Shown one piece after another: positions 36,750-43,720 of a DNA stretch of 43,720 nt (positions within the stretch are counted from its first letter, which is position 1; every line of letters starts with the position of its first letter). Under the pieces are notes generated by a model that was not told the origin of the DNA, ran no database searches, and worked only from the letters and a program-made list of their open reading frames with translations. The position numbers were made by a program, and so were the translations under genes. Where the stretch lies: positions 1 to 43,720 of the forward strand of contig JAGBZD010000011.1 in assembly GCA_017628395.1 (NCBI GenBank). Direction: 5' to 3'. Source of the DNA: Paludibacteraceae bacterium (GTDB lineage Bacteria; Bacteroidota; Bacteroidia; Bacteroidales; Paludibacteraceae).

Positions 36750-39308
36750 ATGATTGATAACGACAGAATTATTCCTGTAAAGATTGACGAGGAAATGCGA
36801 ACCTCGTACATCGACTATTCGATGAGTGTAATCGTGGCGCGTGCGTTGCCTGATGTGCGCGATGGTTTTAAGCCAGTGCACCGCCGTGTGCTCTTCGGAA
36901 TGAACGAGCTGGGAAACACCAGCGATAAGCCAACCAAGAAATCCGCTCGTATCGTGGGTGAGGTAATGGGTAAGTACCACCCTCACGGTGATAGCAGTAT
37001 CTATGGCACATTGGTGCGTATGGCACAGCCATGGAATATGCGTGGCGTGTTGGTAGATGGTCAAGGTAACTTTGGCTCTATTGACGGTGATGGCGCAGCT
37101 GCTATGCGTTACACCGAGGCACGCCTCTCTAAACTCGCCGAGGAGATGCTCCGCGATATAGAGAAAGATACCGTGGATATGCAACTAAACTTCGACGACT
37201 CGCTGCGCGAGCCTGTGGTGTTGCCTTGCCGTTTCCCCAATTTGTTGGTGAATGGTGCCAGCGGTATTGCGGTAGGTATGGCTACGAATATGCCAACCCA
37301 CAACTTGGGCGAAGTGATTGATGGTTGTGTTGCCTATGTGAAGAATGCTGTAGCACGCGTGGAGAACCCAGAAGTGGAGCCAATCACCGTGGCAGAACTG
37401 ATGGAGCATATCAAGGCACCAGATTTCCCAACAGGTGGTACAATCTATGGCTACCAAGGCGTGCGTGATGCCTACGAGACTGGTCGCGGTCGTATTATTA
37501 TTCGTTCCAAAGCGGAGATTGAGACCGAGGATAACGGTCGCGAGCGCATTGTGATTGGCGAGTTGCCATACGGCGTGGTGAAGTCTGACCTCGTGAAGAA
37601 TATCGCAGACCTTGTGAACGACAAGAAGATTGAGGGTATCTCGGGTATTAGCGACCAATCGAAACGCGATGTGCGCATTATTATTGAGATTAAGCGCGAC
37701 GCGAATGCGCAAGTAGTATTGAATAAACTCTACAAATATACCGCGTTGCAATCCAGCTTCTCTGTGAATAGTATTGCATTGGTGAAAGGTCGTCCACAAC
37801 TGCTGAATTTGCACGATATGGTGGCAAACTTTATTGAGCACCGTATGGAAGTGGTGGTTCGCCGCACGAAGTATGAGTTGAAGAAGGCTGAGGAGCGTGC
37901 ACATATCTTGGAGGGATTGATCATTGCCGTAGATAATATCGACGAGGTGGTGAAGATTATCCGTGCAAGCCGCACTCCTGCCGAAGCACAGTCCAATTTG
38001 GAAGCACGCTTCAACCTCGATAACTTGCAATCAAAAGCTATTGTAGATATGCGCTTGTCGCAACTCACTGGCTTGCGTATCGACGAGTTGAAAGAGGAAT
38101 ATGCGAAGTTGCAAGAGCTTATCCAACACCTCAACGCTTTGCTCGCCAGCGAGGTGATGCGCTACGAAGTGATTGAGAACGAACTCGTTGAAATCAAAGA
38201 GAAATATGCCGATGAGCGTCGCACACGCATCATCAAGATGGCTACCGAGTTCAACCCAGAGGATATGTATGCCGACGACGATATGGTCATCACCATCTCT
38301 CACCTTGGATATATCAAGCGTACCCCATTGGCTGATTTCCGTCAGCAAGGTCGTGGTGGCGTAGGTGCAAAAGCCAGCGCTGCGCGCGATGAGGACTTCA
38401 TTGAGTATGTTCACCAAGCGAACATGCACTCTACGATGATGTTCTTCACCGAGCAAGGTCGCCTTTATTGGACCAAGGTATATGAATTGCCAGAGGGTAA
38501 CCGCCAATCAAAGGGTCGTGCGTTGCAAAACATGATCAATATCCAAAAGGGTGACAAGGTTTGCGCGTTTATCCATGTGAAGAACCTCAACGATATGGAG
38601 TATGTGCAAAACCACTACCTCATCTTTGCTACCAAGGATGGTTTGATGAAGAAGACTACACTCGAATCCTACAGCCGTCCACGCGCCAACGGTATCATTG
38701 CTCTTGGTCTGCGTGAGGGGGATCGCCTGATTCGCGTGACGCTCACCGATGGCAATAGCCAAATGTTGGTAGCTTCCTACAATGGTAAGGTGGTTCGCTT
38801 CCCAGAGGATACCGTTCGCCCAATGGGTCGTACAGCTACAGGTGTGCGTGCTATCAAACTGGATGAGGACGGTCAAGATCGCGTGATTGGCATGATTTGT
38901 GTGGAGGAGGGTAGCAAGGAGTCTGTTCTCGTGATTTCGGAGAAGGGCTTCGGTAAGCGTACCGACCTCGACGACGAGAATGGTGAGCCAATCTATCGTA
39001 TCACTAACCGCGGCGGTAAGGGTGTGAAGACTATGAACCTCACCGATAAGACAGGTAATCTGATTGGTCTTGAGGCAGTTACAGACGAGCAAGATCTCAT
39101 GCTTATCACCAAGTCGGGTACCGCTATCCGTATGGCAATGGATACTATCCGCGTGATGGGTCGTGCTACCCAAGGTGTGAAACTCATCGAACTCCAAAAG
39201 CGCAACGATACGCTCATGTTCGGCTGCGTAGTTCCAAAAGAGGAAGTAGAAGAGGCTACTGAAGCACCCGAGGCAACCGCAGAGGAGGCAACTACCGCAG
39301 AAGAGTAA
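36750..39308 (+). CDS. gyrA: DNA gyrase subunit A
   Basis: This 852-residue breakage-reunion subunit introduces negative supercoils with GyrB. The N-terminus has YIDYSMSVIVARALPDVRDG. The catalytic tyrosine lies in AAAMRYTEARL near residue 119. A GyrA-box-like QGRGGVG near residue 531 supports gyrase rather than topoisomerase IV. The quinolone-region residues before it (HPHGDSSIYGTLVRMAQPWN) are wild-type-like with Ser and Ile. The C-terminal beta-pinwheel ends in an acidic tail rich in EEATEAPEATAEE. It is probably co-transcribed with the TPR protein, from which it is separated by one CACGGAT hairpin repeat. Confidence 0.97.
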   Translation: MIDNDRIIPVKIDEEMRTSYIDYSMSVIVARALPDVRDGFKPVHRRVLFGMNELGNTSDKPTKKSARIVGEVMGKYHPHGDSSIYGTLVRMAQPWNMRGVLVDGQGNFGSIDGDGAAAMRYTEARLSKLAEEMLRDIEKDTVDMQLNFDDSLREPVVLPCRFPNLLVNGASGIAVGMATNMPTHNLGEVIDGCVAYVKNAVARVENPEVEPITVAELMEHIKAPDFPTGGTIYGYQGVRDAYETGRGRIIIRSKAEIETEDNGRERIVIGELPYGVVKSDLVKNIADLVNDKKIEGISGISDQSKRDVRIIIEIKRDANAQVVLNKLYKYTALQSSFSVNSIALVKGRPQLLNLHDMVANFIEHRMEVVVRRTKYELKKAEERAHILEGLIIAVDNIDEVVKIIRASRTPAEAQSNLEARFNLDNLQSKAIVDMRLSQLTGLRIDELKEEYAKLQELIQHLNALLASEVMRYEVIENELVEIKEKYADERRTRIIKMATEFNPEDMYADDDMVITISHLGYIKRTPLADFRQQGRGGVGAKASAARDEDFIEYVHQANMHSTMMFFTEQGRLYWTKVYELPEGNRQSKGRALQNMINIQKGDKVCAFIHVKNLNDMEYVQNHYLIFATKDGLMKKTTLESYSRPRANGIIALGLREGDRLIRVTLTDGNSQMLVASYNGKVVRFPEDTVRPMGRTATGVRAIKLDEDGQDRVIGMICVEEGSKESVLVISEKGFGKRTDLDDENGEPIYRITNRGGKGVKTMNLTDKTGNLIGLEAVTDEQDLMLITKSGTAIRMAMDTIRVMGRATQGVKLIELQKRNDTLMFGCVVPKEEVEEATEAPEATAEEATTAEE

Positions 39309-39316
39309 CCAATAAA

Positions 39317-39384
39317 CTCCCACTGTGCTCACGGATGAATACGGATAATAATCGGTGGAAATCAGTGTAATCAGTGGGAAATAA
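39317..39384 (+). repeat. CACGGAT hairpin repeat, unit 7
   Basis: CTCCCACTGTGCTCACGGAT and ATCAGTGTAATCAGTGGGA arms. It begins 8 nt after the gyrA stop and ends AATAATAAG before the TPR gene. Isolated from the 31-32 kb cluster by about 7 kb. Confidence 0.83.
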
Positions 39385-39419
39385 TAAGAATGTATAGAAC
39401 TTTTAAAACTGTTACAAAT

Positions 39420-40670
39420 ATGAAAAAATCAATTTTTCTTGCAGCCCTTGTGCTGATAAGCGCAGGCTGCTTTGCACAAAAAGCGAATGTGAGTAAAGCG
39501 CGTGGTTTGGCTGATGCAGAGACTCCAGATTATGCAGGTGCTCGCGCTGCTATCGAAGAGGCATTGCAAAACGATGAAACCAAAGATCAGGCCAATACTT
39601 GGTATGTGGCAGGTTTGATTGGATATAAGGAGTTTTCTGCAAATAACTTGAAGCGCCAAATGGGACAAAATATTGATATTGACCAATGGGGTGCTGCTGT
39701 ATTTGAATCGCTTAAGTATTGGGATAAAGCATTTGAGTTGTCGCAAATACCTACTTATGACAAAAAAGGTAAAGCAAAATACGATACTCGTACTCCAAAG
39801 AATATTCTTCCTAAAGTAGTTGAGTATTTCCAATTCCAACCATTGATTGCTGCGGGTTTCAATGCTTATGAGGCAAATAATCCAGCATTGGCATACGAAA
39901 TGTTTATCGCTCATGTCAATATTCCTGAGCTGCAAGTATTGCAAGAGAATCCTGCAGAGTTAGAGAAATTGCTCCGTGATACCAGTTATTACACATGTTT
40001 GTACTACGCAGGTCGTTTTGCATATGAGGCAAAAATGTACGATGAGGCAATAGCCGCACTTGATCGTATGAATAGCGAGCATGCGAACGCAAATGCTTTG
40101 CGAAAAGAAGTGATCTTCGCGAACGAGTACATCTATCAAATCTATATCGAGCAACAAGATACAGCCAAAGCAGTGGATTTTATTCAAAACTGTATTCAAT
40201 TGTTCCCAGAGGAAGCTTGGTTTATGCAAAACCTGATAAATCTCTATATCAATTCTGGTCAAGAAGAGAAAGCTATTGAGTATTTGGATTTGGCTATTGC
40301 TCGCGAACCAAATGTAGGTCAATACTACAATTCTAAGGGTTCTATTCTTGCTCGTATTGGTCGTTTTGAGGAATCGTTCAAGGCATTTGAGCAAGCTATT
40401 GCTATTGAGCCAAATAATGCGCTTTTCTTGGAGACATTGGGCTTTGCGTATGTAGATCTTGGTAACAAACTCAATGATGATGCTGCGTATTTGGATAACA
40501 AGGCATATGCTAAAGCAAAGGTTGAGATTGATGCTGCTTTCCAAAAGGCCTTGCCATACTTCGAAAAGGCATACGAGTTGGAGCCAGACAACAATGATTA
40601 CAAGCGCTCACTTCGTTCGCTCTATTACCGTCTTGGTATGAACGACAAGTACGAAGCTCTCGCAGACTAA
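39420..40670 (+). CDS. Secreted or periplasmic tetratricopeptide-repeat protein
   Basis: This 416-residue protein has a signal peptide (MKKSIFLAALVLISAGCFAQ). At least four TPR-like helix pairs are visible, the clearest being EKAIEYLDLAIAREP, YYNSKGSILARIGRFEESFK and AFEQAIAIEPNN. TPRs are protein-binding scaffolds; no catalytic motif is seen. An in-frame ATG at 39390 exists, but the signal peptide begins at 39420. The Cys in SAGCFAQ could be read as a weak lipobox, though signal peptidase I cleavage after FAQ-type Ala is more likely. Its stop overlaps the ruvX start (TAATG). Confidence 0.8.
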   Translation: MKKSIFLAALVLISAGCFAQKANVSKARGLADAETPDYAGARAAIEEALQNDETKDQANTWYVAGLIGYKEFSANNLKRQMGQNIDIDQWGAAVFESLKYWDKAFELSQIPTYDKKGKAKYDTRTPKNILPKVVEYFQFQPLIAAGFNAYEANNPALAYEMFIAHVNIPELQVLQENPAELEKLLRDTSYYTCLYYAGRFAYEAKMYDEAIAALDRMNSEHANANALRKEVIFANEYIYQIYIEQQDTAKAVDFIQNCIQLFPEEAWFMQNLINLYINSGQEEKAIEYLDLAIAREPNVGQYYNSKGSILARIGRFEESFKAFEQAIAIEPNNALFLETLGFAYVDLGNKLNDDAAYLDNKAYAKAKVEIDAAFQKALPYFEKAYELEPDNNDYKRSLRSLYYRLGMNDKYEALAD

Positions 40671-41083
40671 TGGGAAGAATACTTGCGATAGACTTTGGTC
40701 GCAAACGAACAGGATTAGCCGTTACGGACATGCTCCGTATAACGGCTAATCCGCTTGTTACTATCCCTACACATACGCTTGAAAACTGGCTCAAAGACTA
40801 CTTCGCAAAGGAACAAGTGGATGAGGTAGTGATAGGTCATCCTTATCAAATGAATGGCGAGGACTCCGAATCCATGCAATACATCCAACCTTTTATCAAT
40901 CGCTTTCGCAAAGTATTCCCGAATATGCCGCTAAAGGAGTATGACGAGCGTTTCACTTCGGTGATGGCTCACCAAGCTATGATTGCAGGGGGAATGAAGA
41001 AGAGCCAACGACAAGACAAATCGGTGGTGGATAAATTGGCTGCGTGTATCATATTGGAAGGTTATTTGGATAGTATTCGTTAG
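40670..41083 (+). CDS. ruvX: RuvX/YqgF family Holliday-junction resolvase-like protein
   Basis: This 137-residue RNase H-fold protein has the N-terminal Asp motif ILAIDFGRKRTGLAVTD, then VIGHPYQMNGEDS, YDERFTSVMAHQAM and DKSVVDKLAACIILEGYL (C-terminal acidic residues). The family acts in 16S rRNA 5'-end maturation and may resolve Holliday junctions. It overlaps the TPR gene by one base and precedes def by 65 bp. Confidence 0.93.
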   Translation: MGRILAIDFGRKRTGLAVTDMLRITANPLVTIPTHTLENWLKDYFAKEQVDEVVIGHPYQMNGEDSESMQYIQPFINRFRKVFPNMPLKEYDERFTSVMAHQAMIAGGMKKSQRQDKSVVDKLAACIILEGYLDSIR

Positions 41084-41148
41084 CGGATATACGCACGAAT
41101 CCTTATCCTTTACGCTATAAATAGTAAATTGTCAAATAGTAAATTACA

Positions 41149-41697
41149 ATGATTTTACCTATATATTTATATGGTCAACCTGTGTTGCGAAAGCCCACAG
41201 AAGATATTACCCCTGACTCTTTGGATCTCAAGCAGTTGCTCACGGATATGTGGGAAACACTTGCTGTTGCCGAAGGTTGTGGATTAGCTGCTCCGCAGAT
41301 TGGCAAGGCAATCCGTCTCTTTATCGTGGATGGTACCGAACTGGCAGAGGATTATCCTGAGTGTCAGGATTTTAAGAAGGTGTTTATCAATCCTGAGATT
41401 ATTGAAGAGAGCGAGGAAGATGTAACATTCTCGGAGGGTTGTCTCTCGCTTCCTGGTATCTCAGAGAATGTGATTCGTCCAGCCAGCATCACTATTCGCT
41501 ATATGGATGAGAACTTCACCGAACATACAGAGACCTACGATGGCTTTGCGGCACGCATCATCCAGCATGAGTATGACCACTTGGAAGGACATGTGTTCAC
41601 GGATCGAATCTCGCCTATTCGCCGTCAGTTCGTGAAGACTAAACTCACCAATATTGCCAAAGGCAAAGTGGCTGCCCGCTATCGTACAAAACGATGA
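41149..41697 (+). CDS. def: Peptide deformylase
   Basis: This 182-residue metalloenzyme removes the N-formyl group from nascent proteins. All three motifs are present: GCGLAAPQIG near residue 43, EGCLSLPG near 95 (metal-binding Cys) and QHEYDHLEG near 140 (two His and the catalytic Glu). It overlaps mntP by 4 bp (ATGA). Confidence 0.96.
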   Translation: MILPIYLYGQPVLRKPTEDITPDSLDLKQLLTDMWETLAVAEGCGLAAPQIGKAIRLFIVDGTELAEDYPECQDFKKVFINPEIIEESEEDVTFSEGCLSLPGISENVIRPASITIRYMDENFTEHTETYDGFAARIIQHEYDHLEGHVFTDRISPIRRQFVKTKLTNIAKGKVAARYRTKR

Positions 41698-42269
41698 GTA
41701 TCATCACGATAATATTGCTCGCTATTGGCTTAGCCATGGATTGTTTTGCGGTGTCGGTCTGCAAGGGATTGACTTCGCCTCATGGCTATGTGCCTCGGTA
41801 TGTCAAGCCTATGCTGATGGCATTGCTGTTTGGCGTATTTCATGCGGGCATGCCTTTGATTGGCTATTTCGCGGGTAGTTTGTTTGCTGCGTTCTTCGAG
41901 CGTTTTGCCCCATGGATAGCCCTTGCATTACTTGGATTTATAGGTGGGAAAATGATTTACGACTCGCTCAAAGGCGATGATGATAATGCGCACTTAGCCG
42001 ATTTTTCTGTTCTTGGTTTACTATCGTTGGCGTTTGCTACTTCAATGGATACATTGGCTACGGGCGTAATTTTTATTCCTCATCCAGAGGTGCTTTGGAT
42101 TGCAGTGGGAGTGATTGCAGCGACCTGTTTCCTGTTTTCCATGACGGGCTTTGTAATCGGTCATCTGGTTGGTACTCGCCTACGATGGAATGTAACCCTT
42201 CTTGGAGGGGTGATTCTTATTCTGATAGGTGTGAAAATTTTCCTCGAAGGAGTTATCTTGCACAATTAG
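41694..42269 (+). CDS. mntP: Manganese efflux pump MntP
   Basis: This 191-residue inner-membrane protein has six predicted helices, AIGLAMDCFAVSVCKGL (conserved Asp) in helix 1 and ATSMDTLATGV in the second half, the inverted-repeat signature of MntP. It exports Mn2+. In many bacteria mntP is controlled by a Mn riboswitch or MntR. Here it is translationally coupled to def with no room for its own leader, so that control seems absent. A terminator follows at 42341. Confidence 0.92.
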   Translation: MSIITIILLAIGLAMDCFAVSVCKGLTSPHGYVPRYVKPMLMALLFGVFHAGMPLIGYFAGSLFAAFFERFAPWIALALLGFIGGKMIYDSLKGDDDNAHLADFSVLGLLSLAFATSMDTLATGVIFIPHPEVLWIAVGVIAATCFLFSMTGFVIGHLVGTRLRWNVTLLGGVILILIGVKIFLEGVILHN

Positions 42270-42340
42270 TGTATTGAAATTATTAAAAACAATTATTGTC
42301 AATTTAGGGGGCAATTATCGTTCATTCAAGGATATCACAC

Positions 42341-42373
42341 AAACCGAGCGGCATGGAAATACCGCTCGGTTTT
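42341..42373 (+). terminator. Terminator after mntP
   Basis: Perfect 11-bp stem AAACCGAGCGG / CCGCTCGGTTT with a 10-nt loop and a following T-run. Confidence 0.88.
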
Positions 42374-42507
42374 GGTTTGCTATATGGGGTTGCGATTAGT
42401 GGATTTCTGCACCCATGACGGACAACCATGGAGAGGGGGCTATTGAATGGGCAAATCACGATTGGATAATAGGAAAATAAGCGAAAAACAATAATTTTCA
42501 ATTATTA

Positions 42508-42539
42508 TTTGCGTATGTCAAAAAAAAGCAGTACCTTTG
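42508..42539 (+). promoter_or_regulatory. Promoter of the V-type ATPase operon
   Basis: -33 TTTG (42508-42511), 20-bp spacer CGTATGTCAAAAAAAAGCAG, -7 TACCTTTG (42532-42539). Leader of about 75 nt to the subunit E start. Confidence 0.85.
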
Positions 42540-42619
42540 TAGCGATTATGGGCTTTTGCGTGCAAAAGATCTGAAAAAGGCAAAAAAGAAGCGAATAAAT
42601 AATAAAAAAGATATACAAA

Positions 42620-43204
42620 ATGAATCTATCAGAATTGACCAACAAGATCTACGCAGAAGGCGTAGAGAAAGGTAATGCCGAGGCAGCAGCTATTGTAGCG
42701 AAAGCACAAGAGCAAGCAGCTGCTATCGTGGCTAAAGCCGAGAAAGAGGCAGCTGAGAAATTAGCTGCTGCAGAAGCAAAATTGGCAGAGATGGACAAGA
42801 ACACTCGTGCCGAGTTGAAACTCTTTGCAGAGCAAAGCGTAAGCGCACTCAAAACAGAGGTAACCAACCTCCTGACCGAGCAGGTGGCTGCTGACAGCGT
42901 GAAAGCTGCTACCGCTGACGCAAAATTCATGCAAGGCGTAATCGCTAAGCTCGCTGAGCAAATGGCGAAAGATGGCGATGTAACTATTGAGGCAAAAGAT
43001 GCAGAAGCACTGAAGAAATACTTTGCTGCTAACGCAAAAGGTTTGCTCGAGAAAGGTGTGAAGATCAACGAGGTGAAGGGTATCAAGACCGACTTCGCTA
43101 TCGTACCTGAGAAAGGTGGCTACAAGTTGAACTTCGGCGAGAAGGAGTTTGTAGAGTACTTTAAAGAGTTCTTGCGTCCACAATTGATCGAAGTGCTGTT
43201 TTAA
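42620..43204 (+). CDS. V-type ATP synthase/ATPase subunit E
   Basis: This 194-residue peripheral-stalk subunit has a long charged alanine-rich coiled coil in residues 1-70 (EAAAIVAKAQEQAAAIVAKA) and a compact C-terminal domain, as in V/A-type subunit E. It links the catalytic head to the membrane sector. In Bacteroidota this operon usually runs E, a DUF2764 protein, A, B, D, I, K; the next gene fits that order. V-type enzymes in these bacteria are often Na+-coupled, but that cannot be judged here. Confidence 0.88.
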   Translation: MNLSELTNKIYAEGVEKGNAEAAAIVAKAQEQAAAIVAKAEKEAAEKLAAAEAKLAEMDKNTRAELKLFAEQSVSALKTEVTNLLTEQVAADSVKAATADAKFMQGVIAKLAEQMAKDGDVTIEAKDAEALKKYFAANAKGLLEKGVKINEVKGIKTDFAIVPEKGGYKLNFGEKEFVEYFKEFLRPQLIEVLF

Positions 43205-43206
43205 TT

Positions 43207-43287
43207 GTGTAGAATGGTGTAGAATTGTGTAGAGTAGTGTAGAATTGTTACACAACGCTAAACAACACTACACAACGCTAAACAATG
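43207..43287. repeat. Palindromic decamer (GTGTAGNNTN) repeat between V-ATPase genes
   Basis: Four direct decamers (GTGTAGAATG, GTGTAGAATT, GTGTAGAGTA, GTGTAGAATT) are followed by four in the opposite orientation (TACACAACGC, TAAACAACAC, TACACAACGC, TAAACAATG). The whole can fold as an imperfect hairpin of about 40 bp. It fills the spacer to the next start codon. Confidence 0.9.
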
Positions 43288-43292
43288 TAATT

Positions 43293-43720
43293 ATGGGATA
43301 CGAATGTTTATTAGCTGGTTTGCCTGACTTGAAAGCGGGTGGGGAAGCGCCTATGTCAATGGACGCTCTGCTGGAGCTTTTTGGTGAGACACTCACCGAG
43401 AAGGACCTGCAACTGCTTTCTGTGTTGCGTATGCCATCTGATGCGCAGGAAGTGCTGGATAAGATTGCCGAGTATGACGAGACAATCTTGAATCAGCCAA
43501 CATGGTGGGAAGACGCACGCGAAGTGCTATCTGAAACCGACTTGCGCACGCAGGTGCTATACGAAATGGGTCTTGCGAGCAAAAACGCGTTCGTTCGCAA
43601 ATGGTTTGCGTTCAACCAAGACATGAACAATGTGTTGGCAGCAACTATTTGTCGTCGTCACGGTTTTGATGTGCGTAAGGCAATCGTTGGGCATAACCCT
43701 GTGGCTGAGATCTTGCGTAA
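43293..43720 (+). CDS. DUF2764 family protein, V-ATPase operon (5' part)
   Basis: The frame from ATG 43293 stays open for 142 codons to the window edge. It starts MGYECLLAGLPDLKAGGEAP and includes WWEDAREVLSE and FVRKWFAFNQDMNNVLAA. These resemble the DUF2764 proteins located between subunits E and A in Bacteroidota V-ATPase operons. The function is unknown, presumably an accessory or assembly factor or a subunit-C-like stalk part. The C-terminus lies outside the window. Confidence 0.8.
   Translation, partial: MGYECLLAGLPDLKAGGEAPMSMDALLELFGETLTEKDLQLLSVLRMPSDAQEVLDKIAEYDETILNQPTWWEDAREVLSETDLRTQVLYEMGLASKNAFVRKWFAFNQDMNNVLAATICRRHGFDVRKAIVGHNPVAEILR

Larger units (their letters stand above)
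42270..42619. other. Intergenic region between mntP and the V-ATPase operon
   Basis: Contains the mntP terminator (42341-42373), an AATAATT-TTC-AATTATT palindrome at 42490-42506, and the V-ATPase promoter (42508-42539). The stretch 42374-42489 shows nothing recognisable. Confidence 0.6.

Noticed and set aside
36750-39308. gyrA could instead be parC
   Set aside because: The GyrA-box-like QGRGGVG and the overall length and tail favour gyrase.
41650-41700. Manganese riboswitch (yybP-ykoY) before mntP
   Set aside because: mntP overlaps the def stop by 4 bp, so there is no leader in which it could fold, and no such motif is seen before def.

Overview
The window looks like chromosomal DNA from a gut-type Bacteroidales (Bacteroidota). 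The promoters have the phylum's -33 TTTG / -7 TAnnTTTG form, not a sigma-70 form, and starts lack obvious Shine-Dalgarno sequences. Other pointers are a type IX secretion sorting domain, TonB-dependent and DUF5686 outer-membrane proteins, a FISUMP-type lipoprotein, and a V-type ATPase operon that opens with subunit E and a DUF2764 protein. The species cannot be named from sequence alone; I favour an uncultured family outside Bacteroides itself.

Layout. 1-700: 5' end of an insertion-sequence transposase and repeat-rich spacer. 718-3828: Na/Pi cotransporter with a PhoU-like tail, convergent with an iron-type alcohol dehydrogenase. 4030-7283: operon of a GT4 glycosyltransferase, an SMR-like membrane protein and an LTA-synthase-like sulfatase-fold enzyme (probable surface glycolipid modification). 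7322-10168: DUF5686 outer-membrane protein on the minus strand. 10419-18845: a WlbA/WbpB-like sugar dehydrogenase, two paralogous Wza-like export lipoproteins, a Wzc-like tyrosine kinase with a Gly-Tyr tail, and a large T9SS cargo protein. 18949-20985: PIF1-like helicase. 21181-21269: tRNA-Ser(CGA). 21829-25076: a candidate structured leader RNA with tandem terminators, then a mosaic vWA/starch-binding-like/FISUMP lipoprotein. 25455-28808: mfd. 28967-33908: RluA-family pseudouridine synthase, then iorA, iorB and an aminotransferase (aromatic 2-oxoacid metabolism). 33915-36431: TonB-dependent receptor. 36750-42269: gyrA, a TPR protein, ruvX, def and mntP. 42620-end: start of the V-ATPase operon.

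The gene content is mostly ordinary, but the window is unusually rich in short repeats. I see at least five independent kinds. (1) A 10-bp-period GTGTAGNNTN repeat lies between genes and also, in frame, inside mfd (twice) and a TonB receptor. (2) A CACGGAT/ATCAGTG hairpin repeat occurs seven times, always in spacers between co-directional genes. (3) Four intergenic loci each carry three or four tandem copies of a locus-specific 11-mer. (4) A modular dispersed element of about 140 bp occurs three times. (5) Gene-internal 21-bp and Gly-Tyr repeats add or vary protein segments. With the possible leader RNA at 21867-22290, these are the most promising undescribed features. No CRISPR array, rRNA, prophage or defence island was seen.
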